Shown: piece by piece, positions 17,208-27,600 of the stretch
How the letters are laid out: every line of letters begins with the position of its first letter
Numbering within the stretch: position 1 is the first letter of the stretch
Source: Ferrimonas sp. YFM
Lineage (GTDB): Bacteria; Pseudomonadota; Gammaproteobacteria; Enterobacterales; Shewanellaceae
Assembly (NCBI RefSeq): GCF_030296015.1
Contig: NZ_AP027368.1
Location: forward strand, 434,001-498,000
DNA: 64,000 nucleotides
Direction: 5' to 3'
Translations under genes and position numbers: made by a program
The notes under the pieces: model-generated
The model's input: the letters and a program-made list of their open reading frames with translations, nothing else
The model's database searches: none
Told to the model about the DNA's origin: nothing

Positions 17208-18308
17208 TTGATTATCTTTCGCTACTTGTTGAAGGAAGCGTTCAGAGCACAGATTGCCGTGCTGGCCGTGCTGGTTTCCATTTTCGTAAGTCAACAGTTC
17301 GTTCGCATCCTGGCGGACGCCGCCGAAGGTCAGCTTCCCGGGAAGCTGATCACCACCCTGGTGGCGCTGAATATGCCCGAACTCTTGGCGCTTATTTTGC
17401 CGCTGTCCCTGTTCCTGGGGATCCTGCTGGCACATGGCCGTCTCTACGCCGACAGTGAGATGACGGTGCTGCACGCCGTGGGGGTGTCCGAGTGGTACGT
17501 CACCCGGGTGACCCTGGTGCTGGCGCTGATCATGGCGATCGTCTCCGGCTTTATCTCCATCAAGGTGGCGCCCTGGGCCAAGGAGACGGAGTACCAGGTG
17601 CTGGAGAAGGCCGAATCTGAGGCAGGGCTGGCGGCCCTGGTGCAGGGCCGGTTCCAGCAGGCATCCAACGGTAAGGCGGTGATCTACGTGGAAGGCTTGT
17701 CCAAGGGCAAGCTGGAGAACGTGTTCGTGGCCATGCTGCCCCCCAATGATCAGCCGGACAGTGGAACCTCCATCGTGATGGCCAACGGCGGTGCCATGGT
17801 GGAGGAGCGCGACGGCTCCCAGCGACTGCAGCTGAGTGAGGGCACCCGCTACAACATGATTGCCGGCTCTCCCGAGTCCAATCAGATCGGCTTCGATACC
17901 TATCAGATGGAGATCCGCGAGCAGGAGGTGGACAAGAAGCGCCGCAAGCTGTCCGCCTACTCCATGCAGCAGCTGCTGGATGAGGGCACGCCCCACGCCT
18001 GGGCGGAGATCCACTGGCGGCTGGCGGTGCCCATCGCCATTCCCCTGCTGACCCTGATTGCGGTACCCATGGCCCGCACCAATGTGCGCCAGGGTAAGTT
18101 TGCCAAGATGATGCCGGCGATCCTGATGTACCTGGGGTACTTCGCCCTGATGATGGCCGGTCGCAAGGCCATTGAGGATCAGGTGATTCCCGCCGCCATC
18201 GGCATGTGGGGCATCCATCTGGCCGCCCTGGCCATCGGGGTGATATTGGTGGGCAAGGGCCGGCCTACGGGCAAGAAGATTGCCGCCAAGCTGGTGAGGG
18301 CCAAGTGA
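17208..18308 (+). CDS. lptF: LPS export ABC permease LptF
   Basis: 366 residues, starting at a TTG codon at 17208: the first residues (MIIFRYLLKEAFRAQ) align directly with E. coli LptF (MIIIRYLVRETLKSQ), which fixes the start despite a weak ribosome site. It has six predicted transmembrane helices, three on each side of a large periplasmic beta-jellyroll domain (about residues 120-265). With LptG and the LptB ATPase it extracts lipopolysaccharide from the inner membrane and passes it to LptC. The stop overlaps the lptG start by one base (TGATG), indicating translational coupling. Confidence 0.96.
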   Translation: MIIFRYLLKEAFRAQIAVLAVLVSIFVSQQFVRILADAAEGQLPGKLITTLVALNMPELLALILPLSLFLGILLAHGRLYADSEMTVLHAVGVSEWYVTRVTLVLALIMAIVSGFISIKVAPWAKETEYQVLEKAESEAGLAALVQGRFQQASNGKAVIYVEGLSKGKLENVFVAMLPPNDQPDSGTSIVMANGGAMVEERDGSQRLQLSEGTRYNMIAGSPESNQIGFDTYQMEIREQEVDKKRRKLSAYSMQQLLDEGTPHAWAEIHWRLAVPIAIPLLTLIAVPMARTNVRQGKFAKMMPAILMYLGYFALMMAGRKAIEDQVIPAAIGMWGIHLAALAIGVILVGKGRPTGKKIAAKLVRAK

Positions 18309-19372
18309 TGATCAAGATTCTTGACCTCTACATCGGCCGCACCATCATCAACACCTCGGCCCTGTGCCTGCTGGTACTGACCGGCCTGTCCGGGCTGATC
18401 AAGTTTGTCGACCAGCTGCGCTACGTGGGCCGCGGCGACTTCGACATCTTCGACGTGGGCCTCTATGTGCTGTTCCTGGTGCCCCGGGACATCGAGATGT
18501 TCTTCCCCATCGCCGCCATGCTGGGTGCCCTCATCGGCATTGGCATGCTGGCCTCCAGCTCTGAGCTGGTGGTGATGCAGGCGGCGGGGATGTCCAAATT
18601 CCAGATCACCCTGTCGGTGATGAAGACCGCGGTGCCGCTGATGCTGACCATCATGCTGGTGGGCGAGTATGTGGCACCGGCCTCCGAGGCCACCGCCCGG
18701 GAGATGAAGGCGCAGAAGATCTCCGGCGGTAACCTGATTGGCGGGGCCCGGGGCTCCTGGGCCAAGGATGGGGACAGCTTCGTGAATATTGGCACGGTGC
18801 AGGACACCGGCCATCTGCAGAACGTCACCATCTACCACTTCGATAAATCTCGCAACCTGGACAAGGTGACCTTCGCCAAGCAGGCGGTGTTTGACGGCGA
18901 TGCCTGGCGCATCATCGACATCACCGACACCCTGATGGAGGAGAAGCAGGTGACGGTGACCGAGCGGGAGCAGGATCGCTGGAAGTCCACCCTGACCCCG
19001 GACAAACTGCAGGTGGTGACGGTGCACCCAGAGTCGCTGTCCATCAGCGGTCTGCTGGATTATCTGGATTACCTCAAGGTGAATCAGCAGGACCCCACCC
19101 GCTATCAGCTGGCGCTGTGGCGCAAGGTGGGGCAGCCGGTGACCGTGGCGGTGATGATGCTGCTGGCGCTCTCCTTCATCTTCGGTCCGCTGCGCAGCGT
19201 GACCATGGGGGCGCGCATCCTGTTGGGGGTGGTGACCGGCTTCAGTTTCTACCTGGCCAGCGAGATCTTCGGCCCCATGAGCCTGGTGGCCAACCTGCCG
19301 CCCTTCCTGGGGGCGTTTTTGCCCTCCATGCTGTTTGCCGGAGTGGCCATCTACCTGCTGCAGCGGCGCTAG
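18308..19372 (+). CDS. lptG: LPS export ABC permease LptG
   Basis: 354 residues from the ATG at 18308, whose first residues (MIKILDLYIGRTIINT) match LptG starts; a longer in-frame extension reads back into lptF and is not used. Same fold as LptF: six transmembrane helices and a periplasmic jellyroll. The C-terminal helices contain KVGQPVTVAVMMLLALSF and FGPLRSV, typical of LptG. It works as the LptF heterodimer partner in lipopolysaccharide transport. A 26-bp perfect palindrome follows the gene as the likely terminator. Confidence 0.96.
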   Translation: MIKILDLYIGRTIINTSALCLLVLTGLSGLIKFVDQLRYVGRGDFDIFDVGLYVLFLVPRDIEMFFPIAAMLGALIGIGMLASSSELVVMQAAGMSKFQITLSVMKTAVPLMLTIMLVGEYVAPASEATAREMKAQKISGGNLIGGARGSWAKDGDSFVNIGTVQDTGHLQNVTIYHFDKSRNLDKVTFAKQAVFDGDAWRIIDITDTLMEEKQVTVTEREQDRWKSTLTPDKLQVVTVHPESLSISGLLDYLDYLKVNQQDPTRYQLALWRKVGQPVTVAVMMLLALSFIFGPLRSVTMGARILLGVVTGFSFYLASEIFGPMSLVANLPPFLGAFLPSMLFAGVAIYLLQRR

Positions 19373-19414
19373 TTCCACTACACTCAAGGCTGGCAAAGGC
19401 CGGTTTAGAACTGG

Positions 19415-19443
19415 AAGAGGGAGCCCCGGGGCTCCCTCTTTGA
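19415..19443. terminator. Bidirectional terminator (26-bp perfect palindrome)
   Basis: AAGAGGGAGCCCC at 19415-19427 is followed immediately by its exact reverse complement at 19428-19440, then TTTG. In RNA it would fold into a stem of at least 11 bp with a CCGG-centred loop. It lies between lptG (plus) and a convergent small membrane protein gene (minus), so it can serve both. Confidence 0.75.
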
Positions 19444-19444
19444 G

Positions 19445-19690
19445 TTAAGTCATTTTGTGGAAGGCAATCATTACCATGACGGCACTCGTCAGGGCGATCA
19501 TGGTTCCCAAAAGGCCGATACTGTCATCGGCAGTAATCTGAAACACCTGGGTCAGATAGCCACCAAAGATGGCACCTCCAACGGCCAAACCGATTGTCAT
19601 TGAGGGGCCAAATCCCCGGGTGCCTCTTAGAGTCCACAGTGCCCAGCCGCCTACCACTACGCCGGCCACTATCCAGGTCAGGATAACCAT
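19445..19690 (-). CDS. GlsB/YeaQ/YmgE-family small membrane protein
   Basis: 81 residues from the ATG at 19690, chosen because AGGAGG lies 4 bases upstream; a longer frame to 19738 adds 16 residues without support. It has three hydrophobic segments with glycine-rich turns (WIVAGVVVGGWALW, MTIGLAVGGAIFGGYL, GTMIALTSAVMVMIAF), the pattern of the transglycosylase-associated/YeaQ family, including the GAxxGG motif before helix 3. Family members are stress-induced inner-membrane proteins of unclear role. It stands alone between lptG and the RDD protein gene. Confidence 0.65.
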   Translation of the reverse strand: MVILTWIVAGVVVGGWALWTLRGTRGFGPSMTIGLAVGGAIFGGYLTQVFQITADDSIGLLGTMIALTSAVMVMIAFHKMT

Positions 19691-19745
19691 GGGACCTCCT
19701 AAGGTGCGACGCGCCAATGGCGCGCCACCTGTAAGCATAGCCCTA

Positions 19746-20243
19746 TCAGGAGCCCATGCGAGCCCGATTTTGCTCCAGGGTCAGCTCCACCATTTCACTG
19801 TGACTCCACTTGTCGTGCAGGGCGCGTTTGTCCGAGCTGAGCAGCATGGTCAGGGTCATCAATCCGAACAGGGAGGTGAGGGTGCGCACCAGGCCCTGCT
19901 GCCAGCTGATGAGGCTGCCGTCGGTGTTCTGCAGCTTGAGGCGCCAGGCACGCATGCCTATGGTCTGCCCAGACTTTTGCCAGAAGTAGCAGAAGAAGGC
20001 CATCACGCCTCCCAGCTTGAACAGCTCATTGACCAGGGTCCAGAAACTGCTGTGCTGCAGGACGTCGACGGCGTGTTCCTGCCCCAAGGTATCCACCATG
20101 CCATTGGCCACCAGGATGCCGAACAGGGCGAAGAACAGGGCACCTACGGCCATGTAGATGGCAAGGGCAACCAGGGCGTCGTAGATAAGGGTCGCCAGGC
20201 GGCGTTTCAGGCTGGCTCTGGGGGCATTGGCGTGGGGATGCAT
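19746..20243 (-). CDS. RDD family membrane protein
   Basis: 165 residues. The RDD signature is adapted as RRLATLIYDALVA near the N-terminus (Arg and Asp in helix 1), with a second conserved block GQTIGMRAWRLKLQNTDG and a final RALHDKWSHSEMV, all hallmarks of the family. It has three predicted membrane helices. RDD proteins are inner-membrane proteins of poorly known function; some act in cation/proton exchange. It is 55 bases upstream of the YeaQ-like gene on the same strand. Confidence 0.88.
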   Translation of the reverse strand: MHPHANAPRASLKRRLATLIYDALVALAIYMAVGALFFALFGILVANGMVDTLGQEHAVDVLQHSSFWTLVNELFKLGGVMAFFCYFWQKSGQTIGMRAWRLKLQNTDGSLISWQQGLVRTLTSLFGLMTLTMLLSSDKRALHDKWSHSEMVELTLEQNRARMGS

Positions 20244-20832
20244 AACTTGTCCTAGTTCGAATTCTGGCGGCAGTTTACCAGAGAAAGAGGGGGTTACGCA
20301 GTTTGTGATAAATCTCTCGCTTCATTCAGTAAAACTGTGATTCCGGCTGGGTAATAGCTAATTCCGTGATCCCGAACTTGCGTCGGTGCTGATGTGGTTG
20401 CGGCTCACAAAAAACGTGACATTCTTGTTACCCAATTAATGAATTCTACTGATGTTTGTGCAAAAATGGTGCAAATCAAGTACATGTTTGGTTCGGCGCT
20501 AAATTAAGCCTGAATTAAGTCGCTTTTCTTTTGTACGACGCATTTTTTGCAACTTATTGATATAGAAATAATTGATGTTTAGCTTCGCCTGGGCGCCCCG
20601 TTAGAGGGCAAGTCAGCTGGTTGGATCTCTGTCAAGAATGGAATTCACCAGCCGATATCAAGGATGTGCCCAGCAATGAATTGTCATAAATCAGTCACAT
20701 AACCAGTGCTCGAAATTATGGCGATTTCTGTCGAATGGATCACCCCAGTTGACCGTGCTTGAGGGAGAGCTTCCTCATAATTTTTATCGGTCGTGTAACT
20801 AAATCAGTTGCTGCAGTAGGTGGAGAAGATAT
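20244..20832. other. 589-base intergenic region upstream of the chemoreceptor
   Basis: This region is AT-richer than its surroundings and shows no coding frame on either strand. It separates the divergent RDD gene and the chemoreceptor gene and must hold both promoters. A GC-rich stretch near 20590-20620 (GGGCGCCCCGTTAGAGGGC) could fold but has no T run. I see no recognised riboswitch or clear operator. The chemoreceptor ribosome site is GGAGAAG at about 20822-20828. Confidence 0.5.
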
Positions 20833-22509
20833 ATGAAGCGACTCGGATTGATGGGAAAGATGTTGCTCCTGGCAACCCTGCCTCTGGTGATTACCCTGGT
20901 GGTGGTGACCGCAGGCTCCATCTACTTCAAGGAGCAGACCCTTGAGAAGCAGGTGGCGACCTTTACCGAAGATCTGCGCCACGAGAAGATGGCCCAGGTG
21001 AAAGACGCGGTAACCATCGCCATCGGCACCGTCCGCAATCAGATCAAGGCGCAGCCTCACCGTGACCCCCTGGACGTGGTGCGAGACACCCTGACCCAGG
21101 TGAAATTCGGCGATGGTGGTTACTTCTTCCTGTACGACATGGAAGGCACCAACATGTTCCATGCCCTCAAACCTGAGGTAGAGGGCAAAAACCTTATCCA
21201 CCTGAAAGATCCCAACGGCACCCCCTTTATCGTCGAACTGATCAACGCCGCCAAGGCCGGTGGTGGCACCTCCTCCTACTTCTATCAGAAGCCGGGCAGC
21301 GACAAGCTGGTGGAGAAGGTGAGCTGGGTTGAGCCCTTGAATGAGTATGGCTGGTGGCTGGGTACCGGTGTCTATGTGGACGAGATCGACGCCGCCGTGG
21401 ACGCCTTCCGTACCGATGCGGAGGCCCGCGCCCAGGAGGAGACCCTGACCAACATCATGATCTCCCTCGGCATCATGGCACTGGCTATTGTCGCCATCGT
21501 CTACGTGTCCCGTCGCACCGTAGCGCCGGTGAACGCCATGCTGGTGAACCTGCAGGAGATCGCCCAGGGTGAGGGTGACCTGACCAAGCGTCTCGAGGTG
21601 AAGGGCCAGGATGAGATCGCCAAGCTGGGCGAAGCCTTCAACCAGTTTACCTCCAAGCTTCAGGAAACCATCAGCGAGGTGGCCGACGCGACCGAGCAGG
21701 TGGGCATGGCCGTGGACAGCATCAACGATCAGACCTCGACCATCAGTCGTCAGCTGGCCACCCACAATGACGAGACCGAGCAGGTGGTGACCGCGGTGAC
21801 CGAGATGAGCACCGCCGCCGCCCAGATTGCCGGCAACGCCAACCAGGTGGCAGACGCCACCCAGGCCGCCGCCGATGACGCCGGTACCGCTCAGAACAAG
21901 CTGGGCCACTCGGTGACTTCCATCAATGCCCTGGTGGGTGAGGTGGACCTGGCGGCTCAGCACATCGACCGCCTCAACGAGCAATCCACCAAGATCCACA
22001 GCGTCCTCGGGGTGATTGGCGACATCGCCGATCAGACCAACCTGCTGGCCCTGAACGCCGCTATCGAGGCCGCCCGGGCCGGTGACCAGGGTCGAGGCTT
22101 TGCGGTGGTGGCCGATGAGGTACGGGGCCTGGCCAGCCGTACCCAGACCAGCACCCTGGAGATCAAGGAGATGCTGGACGAGTTGCATCAGTCTGTATCC
22201 AAGGCGGTAGAGACCATGAGCAACAGCCAGCAGAACTGTGAGACCACGGTGAGCTCCTCCTCGGAGATCACCACCAGCCTGAACGCGGTCTCCGGTGCGG
22301 TGAACGAGATCAACGACATGACCAGTCAGATCGCCACCGCCGCCACCGAGCAGAGCTCGGTGACCGAGGAGATCAACCGCAACATGGTGGCCATCCGCGA
22401 TATCGTTGGCGAGCTGGTGCACGCCAGTGAGGAGTCCGCCCAGATCTCCGATCAACTGGGGATGTCCGGTCAGAAGCTGCGTCAGTTGGTGGGCCAGTTT
22501 AAGGTCTAA
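20833..22509 (+). CDS. Methyl-accepting chemotaxis protein with single Cache domain
   Basis: 558 residues. Transmembrane helix 1 (about residues 10-31) is followed by a periplasmic sCache_2 domain with the hallmark [20 protein letters not shown] and a later [11 protein letters not shown]-type block, then helix 2 (about 205-225), a HAMP domain, and a long signalling hairpin. The hairpin tip [20 protein letters not shown] begins near residue 404 and is the CheA/CheW contact region. sCache_2 receptors often bind small carboxylates; the ligand here is unknown. No C-terminal CheR-tethering pentapeptide is present. It is transcribed alone and ends in a strong terminator shared with gltS. Confidence 0.93.
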   Translation: MKRLGLMGKMLLLATLPLVITLVVVTAGSIYFKEQTLEKQVATFTEDLRHEKMAQVKDAVTIAIGTVRNQIKAQPHRDPLDVVRDTLTQVKFGDGGYFFLYDMEGTNMFHALKPEVEGKNLIHLKDPNGTPFIVELINAAKAGGGTSSYFYQKPGSDKLVEKVSWVEPLNEYGWWLGTGVYVDEIDAAVDAFRTDAEARAQEETLTNIMISLGIMALAIVAIVYVSRRTVAPVNAMLVNLQEIAQGEGDLTKRLEVKGQDEIAKLGEAFNQFTSKLQETISEVADATEQVGMAVDSINDQTSTISRQLATHNDETEQVVTAVTEMSTAAAQIAGNANQVADATQAAADDAGTAQNKLGHSVTSINALVGEVDLAAQHIDRLNEQSTKIHSVLGVIGDIADQTNLLALNAAIEAARAGDQGRGFAVVADEVRGLASRTQTSTLEIKEMLDELHQSVSKAVETMSNSQQNCETTVSSSSEITTSLNAVSGAVNEINDMTSQIATAATEQSSVTEEINRNMVAIRDIVGELVHASEESAQISDQLGMSGQKLRQLVGQFKV

Positions 22510-22525
22510 CCCGCTTCAGCATTAG

Positions 22526-22560
22526 AAAAGCCCCGCATTGAGTGCGGGGCTTTTTTGTTT
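22526..22560. terminator. Bidirectional rho-independent terminator
   Basis: An 8-bp stem, GCCCCGCA (22530-22537) with TGCGGGGC (22543-22550) and loop TTGAG, is followed by TTTTTT (22551-22556) on the plus strand and preceded by AAAA, so it serves both the chemoreceptor gene and the convergent gltS gene. Confidence 0.9.
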
Positions 22561-22568
22561 TTGCGGCT

Positions 22569-23795
22569 TTAAAAGTTATTCAGGAAGTAGGGAATCATCA
22601 GGGCGTTGGCCAGATCGATGAAGAAGGCGCACACCAGGGGCACCACGATGAACGCCAGCTGGGAGTTGCCGTACTTGTGGGAGACCGCCGACATGTTGGC
22701 CATGGCGGTGGGGGTGGAGCCCAGGGAGATGCCGCCGAATCCGGCGCACACCACGGCGGCGTCGTAGTTTTTGCCCATGGCCGGGAACACCACCAGCAGG
22801 TTGATGGCGATGGCCACCAGGAACTGGGCGCCGAGAATGGCGAAGATGGGCCCGGCCAGGTCCACCAGGGTCCACAGCTGCATGCTCATCAGCGACATTG
22901 CCAGGAAGGTGCCCAGGGAGATGTCGGCAATCAGCGCCAGGGCCGGCTTACGGGCAGGCCACTGACTGCCGCTGATGCGGGGGAAGTTCTTGGGCATCAG
23001 GTTGGTGATGGCGATGCCGGCAAACAGGCAGGTGACGAACAGGGGCAGTTGCAGTCCCAGTTGCTGTATCCCTTCGTTGAGCAGGAAGCCGGCGATGATG
23101 CACAGGTGGATGGCGTAGATGGCATCGAGGAAGTCGAAGGCGTCGATGCGGCTGTCGTCCTCCTCTGCCAGGCCCACGTTAGGCTGCTCGTGCTCCGCCG
23201 GCTTGAGGTTGTGGCGGGTGATCAGGAATTTGGCAATGGGGCCGCCCATCAGGCTGGCCAGGATCAGGCCGAAGGTGGCACTGGCGATGCCGATCTCCAT
23301 GGCGCTGGTGATCCCGAAACGCTCGCCGATGGAGGGGGCCCAGGCGATGGCGGTACCGTGACCGCCGATGAGGGAGACGCTGCCTCCCAGCAGTCCCACG
23401 GGGGCATCCAGGCCGAACAGGGCGGCGACACTGATGCCGGTGAGGTTCTGCAGCACCATGTAACCTATGGTGACCGCCAGCAGGATGATCAGTGGTTTGC
23501 CCCCCTTAAGCAAATCCCCCAGGCTGGCGTTGATGCCGATGGTGGTAAAGAAGTAGACCAGCAGGACGTCGCGGGCGTTGAGGGTGAACTCCACCTCGAT
23601 GGAGGTGAGCATATACACCAGGGTCAGCAGTACGGAGAACAGCAGGCCGCCGGTAACCGGCTCCGGTATGCTGAACTCGCGTAGAAAGCCGATGCCGGCA
23701 TTGAGACGCCGCCCGATGAACAGGACGAAGATGCCGATGGTGATGGTGAAAAAGGGGCTGATGGTAAGGACGTTACCCTCAAGGACTAGGTCCAT
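22569..23795 (-). CDS. gltS: Sodium/glutamate symporter GltS
   Basis: 408 residues with about ten hydrophobic helices. The repeated GltS re-entrant loop motif is present in both halves (GGSVSLIGGHGTAIAWAP around residues 135-150 and GFGGISLGSTPTAMANM near the C-terminus). GltS proteins import L-glutamate with sodium ions across the inner membrane. It begins MDLVLEGNVLTISPFFTITI. It converges with the chemoreceptor gene and sits in a single-gene unit. A glutamate role for the adjacent receptor is possible but unsupported. Confidence 0.95.
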   Translation of the reverse strand: MDLVLEGNVLTISPFFTITIGIFVLFIGRRLNAGIGFLREFSIPEPVTGGLLFSVLLTLVYMLTSIEVEFTLNARDVLLVYFFTTIGINASLGDLLKGGKPLIILLAVTIGYMVLQNLTGISVAALFGLDAPVGLLGGSVSLIGGHGTAIAWAPSIGERFGITSAMEIGIASATFGLILASLMGGPIAKFLITRHNLKPAEHEQPNVGLAEEDDSRIDAFDFLDAIYAIHLCIIAGFLLNEGIQQLGLQLPLFVTCLFAGIAITNLMPKNFPRISGSQWPARKPALALIADISLGTFLAMSLMSMQLWTLVDLAGPIFAILGAQFLVAIAINLLVVFPAMGKNYDAAVVCAGFGGISLGSTPTAMANMSAVSHKYGNSQLAFIVVPLVCAFFIDLANALMIPYFLNNF

Positions 23796-24016
23796 ATGTG
23801 TTCTCCGACTCCTTGGACGCCTTGCGCACTGTGCGCAAGTAACAGAGGCGCCTCACTGGCACCACCCTCCAAGCTAGCACAGATTATGAGCAAGTTAACC
23901 TGCATCTCCCATGAACCGGAATAGCGAATTTTGTTTGGGGGGGCGGTGGGCCACAAGAGCCCAGCTGGCCGGTGTTTGCCCCATGGACGAATTCTATCCA
24001 GTTGATGCAATGGGGG

Positions 24017-24044
24017 TTGCGCCGAATCGCAGGGGGTCTATAAT
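24017..24044 (+). promoter_or_regulatory. Promoter of tRNA-Leu(CAA)
   Basis: TTGCGC (24017-24022), a 16-base spacer, and a perfect TATAAT (24039-24044) lie 13 bases before the tRNA start, with an AT-rich then CCCTC discriminator. Confidence 0.8.
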
Positions 24045-24057
24045 GCAAACCCTCTAT

Positions 24058-24144
24058 GCCGAGGTGGCGGAATTGGTAGACGCAGCGGATTCAAAATCCG
24101 CCGGTGGTGACACCTTGAGGGTTCAAGTCCCTCTCTCGGTACCA
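24058..24144 (+). tRNA. tRNA-Leu (anticodon CAA)
   Basis: An 87-base class II tRNA with an encoded CCA end. Acceptor strand GCCGAGG pairs with the 3' strand ending TCTCGGT before discriminator A. The anticodon stem GCGGATT-loop-AATCCGC carries TTCAAAA, giving anticodon CAA (reads UUG). The long variable arm and GGTTCAAGTCC T-arm are standard. Apart from position 1-72 and 7-66 G-U pairs it looks regular. Confidence 0.97.
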
Positions 24145-24154
24145 AACATAGAGA

Positions 24155-24184
24155 AAGGCCCTGACGAAAGTCGGGGCCTTTTTC
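24155..24184 (+). terminator. Rho-independent terminator after tRNA-Leu(CAA)
   Basis: A 9-bp stem, GGCCCTGAC (24157-24165) with GTCGGGGCC (24170-24178) and a GAAA tetraloop, followed by TTTTT (24179-24183). Confidence 0.9.
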
Positions 24185-24186
24185 GT

Positions 24187-24672
24187 TTCAGCGCGTTTTC
24201 ATCATCACTTATTTCGCTGGGGTGTCCGCCGTACTCTGCTATCAATCATGAATCGCTCGTTTCGGTGGCTATTCCTTCCGCAGTCACCCTCTATCTTCTG
24301 GCTGGCATTCTGGGTACCTCGCTTTCGGTCAGGCCGACCTATCCGGTATGGCCTGATCCGATCAGTTGGAAAAAGATCATTAAATATCAGTACTATCCGC
24401 TAGTGATTTGGATGCCATTGTTAACGGTTGGCTGAATTTCAATCGTCCGGTTTCGGAAAAAGCGACATTTCGGATACCTTTTCTCTAACATTAGGTTTCA
24501 GCTCACAGTTATTCAGTTTCCAGTAGGTTAGCTTTGCCTACTATGGCCGAGCTACGCCTGTTCGACCCGGATTCCCGGGGATTCAGTTAGCTCGCCGCCT
24601 GAAGAATTTCGGCAGAGAGGTCGCCGCGACTGCCTCTCGTGCCCTTAGCTGTTCAGTCGCGGGGGAGAGTCC
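24187..24672. other. 486-base intergenic region before the signalling operon
   Basis: No convincing gene. A frame running from the tRNA through to 24435 ends in a segment with protein-like composition (SWKKIIKYQYYPLVIWMPLL), but it has no start, no match I recognise, and passes through the tRNA, so at most it is a decayed fragment. The last ~230 bases presumably hold the promoter of the hybrid kinase gene; its ribosome site is GGGGGAGAG at about 24660. Confidence 0.4.
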
Positions 24673-27600
24673 ATGATCCGCCTGGCAGAACTTAAAATCC
24701 GCCCAAAACTCATAGGTTTGCTCTTTATCACCGGGGTGATTCCCATGGTGATTGTGACCTTTATTGCCAGCCGTCTGGCCAATGAAGCCTTGATCAACCA
24801 ATCCTTCGACCAGCTCAATGCGGTGCAGTCGATTCGTAAGGCCAACATTGAAAACTATTTCGATGAGCGTCTGGCGGACATTCGGGTGCTGTCTGAGTCG
24901 GAGCGCATTCAGAATTTGTTGCGGGAGCTGGACGAGGGCAGCCTGACCCGGGAGCGTCGTCAGGAGTTTGACGTGGCCCTGGAAGCCTACATTCAGGCCT
25001 ATGGTTACAACAACCTCTACCTGATCGACGGCAGCGACGGCAGAGTGGATTTCGCCCTGACCCTGAGAGAGCTTGAGGGACGAGGCTTGCAGAGCGGCGT
25101 GCTGAGAGGCAGCGGCCTCAATCAAGCCTGGACCAAGGTGACCACCAGTGGCGATGCCGTGGTGGTGGACTTTGCCCCTTTCGAGCCCAACCAGGGCAGT
25201 GAGACGGCGTTTCTGGCCCAGCCCATTTTCGATCATCAGCAGCGCATCGTGTCGGTGCTGGTGCTGCAGCTGACCCCGGAATTTGTCACCGGCATCGTTG
25301 ATGCCCGCGATGGCATGGGGGAGACCGGTGAGTCCTACCTGATGGGGGTCCATGGTGACGGTGAGCGCTATGAGTTCCGCAGCAACATGCGCACCATGGG
25401 CGATGGCAGTTACGTGGTGGGCTATGCCCTGGCCCAGCCCCTGGACTACTGGCGCAAGGCGGCGGAGATGGGTACCCGCGGCGGCTTCGACACCTTCATC
25501 GACAGTGCCGGCATTCCGGTGCTGGTGAGCTACAACCGGCTGGCGATCCCCGGCCTGCAGTGGTACCTGATCTCCAAGGTCAACGAGGATGAGGTGACCC
25601 AGCCCATCCTGGATATCTACACCCAGGTGGTGATGACCGCCGCCCTGGTGCTGCTGTTCATCGGCGGTGCCGCCTTCCTGTTCTCCCGCACTTTGACCCA
25701 GCCGCTGATCGACGGCATGGAGTTCGCTCAGAAGATCGCCCGCGGCAAGCTGGGCGCCAACCTGCCCGAGGCACGCAGCGATGAGCTGGGGGATCTGGCC
25801 CGGGCCCTCAATGGCATGGCCAGAGACCTGAGAGACCAGCATTGGCTGGTCTCGGGTAAGGAGACCCTGGATGACCAGCTGCGGGGCGACCTGCAGATGG
25901 AGGAGCTGGCGGGGCGCTTCATTACCCAGTTCTGCAAGCACATGGATTGTCAGCTGGGGGCGCTCTACCTGCTGGATGACGACCGCATGCTGGGCCTTCA
26001 GGCCAGTTACTCCTTCACCGACCGACAGGGCAACTTCAACCGCATCGCCCTGGGTGAGGGGATGGTGGGCCAGTCCCTGCTGGAGGAGGAGGTGATCTGC
26101 TTCTCCAGAGTAGAGCGGGCGCCGGTGTTGAACTTCGGTGCTGGCGAACTGATCCCGGAACATTTCATGGCCATCCCCATCAGCGTCGATGGCCATAAGC
26201 TGGGGGCGGTGCTGTTGGGGGCCACCACGCCGTTCTCCTCTTTGCAGCGCAAGTTTATCGATCAGGTGATGTCCAATGTGGGCATCCTGTTCAATGCCGC
26301 CAACGCCCGCCAGGTGATTGATCAGCTGCTGGCCCAGGCCCAGGAGCAGCAGCAGGCCCTCAAGGTGACCAATGAGGAGCTGGAGGAGCAGACCGATGCC
26401 CTGCGCCGCTCCGAAGGGGAGCTGCAGGCCCAGCAGGAGGAGCTGCGGGTGGCCAACGAGGAACTGGAGGAGCAGGCCAAGGTGCTCAAGCAGTCCGAGG
26501 CGGAACTCCAGGCTCAGCAGGAGGAGCTGAGGGTCACCAACGAGGAGCTGGAGGAGCGCTCCAAGGCGTTGGAGGAGCAGAAGGAGGCGATGGAGGCCAG
26601 CAACCACCAGTTGCAGCAGGCCCAGAAGGAGGCCCGCGACAAGGCCAGTGAACTGGAGGAGGCCAGCAAGTACAAGTCCGAGTTCCTGGCCAACATGTCC
26701 CATGAGCTGCGCACCCCGCTGAACTCCATCCTGATCCTCTCCCAGCTGTTTGCCGGCAACAAGGAGGGCAACCTCAACGACAAGCAGATTGAGGCGGCCA
26801 GGGCGATCAACTCGTCCGGGTCGGACCTGTTGTCGCTGATCAACGAGATTCTCGATCTGTCCAAGATTGAGGCGGGCAAGGTGGAGCTGATGGTCGAGGA
26901 GGTGGGGATCGATTCCCTGTTTGCCGACCTGGAGCGGCTCTACCGGGAACTGGCCACGGACAAGGGGCTGGATTTCCAGCTGAAGGTGCAGGGAGCGGTA
27001 CCCGATACCCTGCACACCGACTCCATGAGGCTGCAGCAGGTGCTGCGCAATCTGCTGACCAACGCCTTCAAGTTTACCCATGAGGGCGAAGTGAGCCTGA
27101 CCCTCTCCAGCCCGGACCCCAAGTGGTGCCTGGAGCGGGGCATCAACGGCGAGGGTTGCATCGCCTTTGCGGTGAAGGATGACGGCATCGGCATCTCCAA
27201 GGACAAGCAGCAGGCGATCTTCCAGGCGTTCCAGCAGGCGGATGGCAGCACCAGCCGCAAGTATGGTGGCACCGGCCTGGGCCTCTCCATCACCAAGGAG
27301 CTGACCCGCCTGCTCGGTGGCTCCATCCACCTGGAGAGCGAAGAGGGACAGGGCAGCTGCTTTACCCTGGTGCTGCCCCAGGGCGGTCCCAAGCTGCCGG
27401 ACAATGCCGAGCCTCAGCCCAGTGCGCCGGCCCTTGAGCTCAAGCCTCAGCCGTTGACCGAGCCCGCGCCCGCGCCAATGGCCCCGGTCGTCCCTGCACC
27501 CAAGGTGGTCCAGACGCCCCCCGGGGATGACAGCGAATACATCAGTGATGACCGCAAAGGCTTGAGCGAAGAGGAGCGCAGCCTGCTGATCATCGAGGAT

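Noticed and set aside
20340-20420. CRP site upstream of the chemoreceptor gene
   Set aside because: The best candidate (TGTGGTTGCGGCTCACA) has a 17-base span instead of the required 16 and a mismatch in the core.
24058-24144. tRNA-Leu as an integration site for a phage or island
   Set aside because: No integrase and no direct repeat of the tRNA 3' end is seen in the flanking sequence.
23911-24435. 174-codon frame crossing tRNA-Leu(CAA)
   Set aside because: It runs through a tRNA gene and its terminator, so it cannot be a normal gene; only its last part has mildly protein-like composition.
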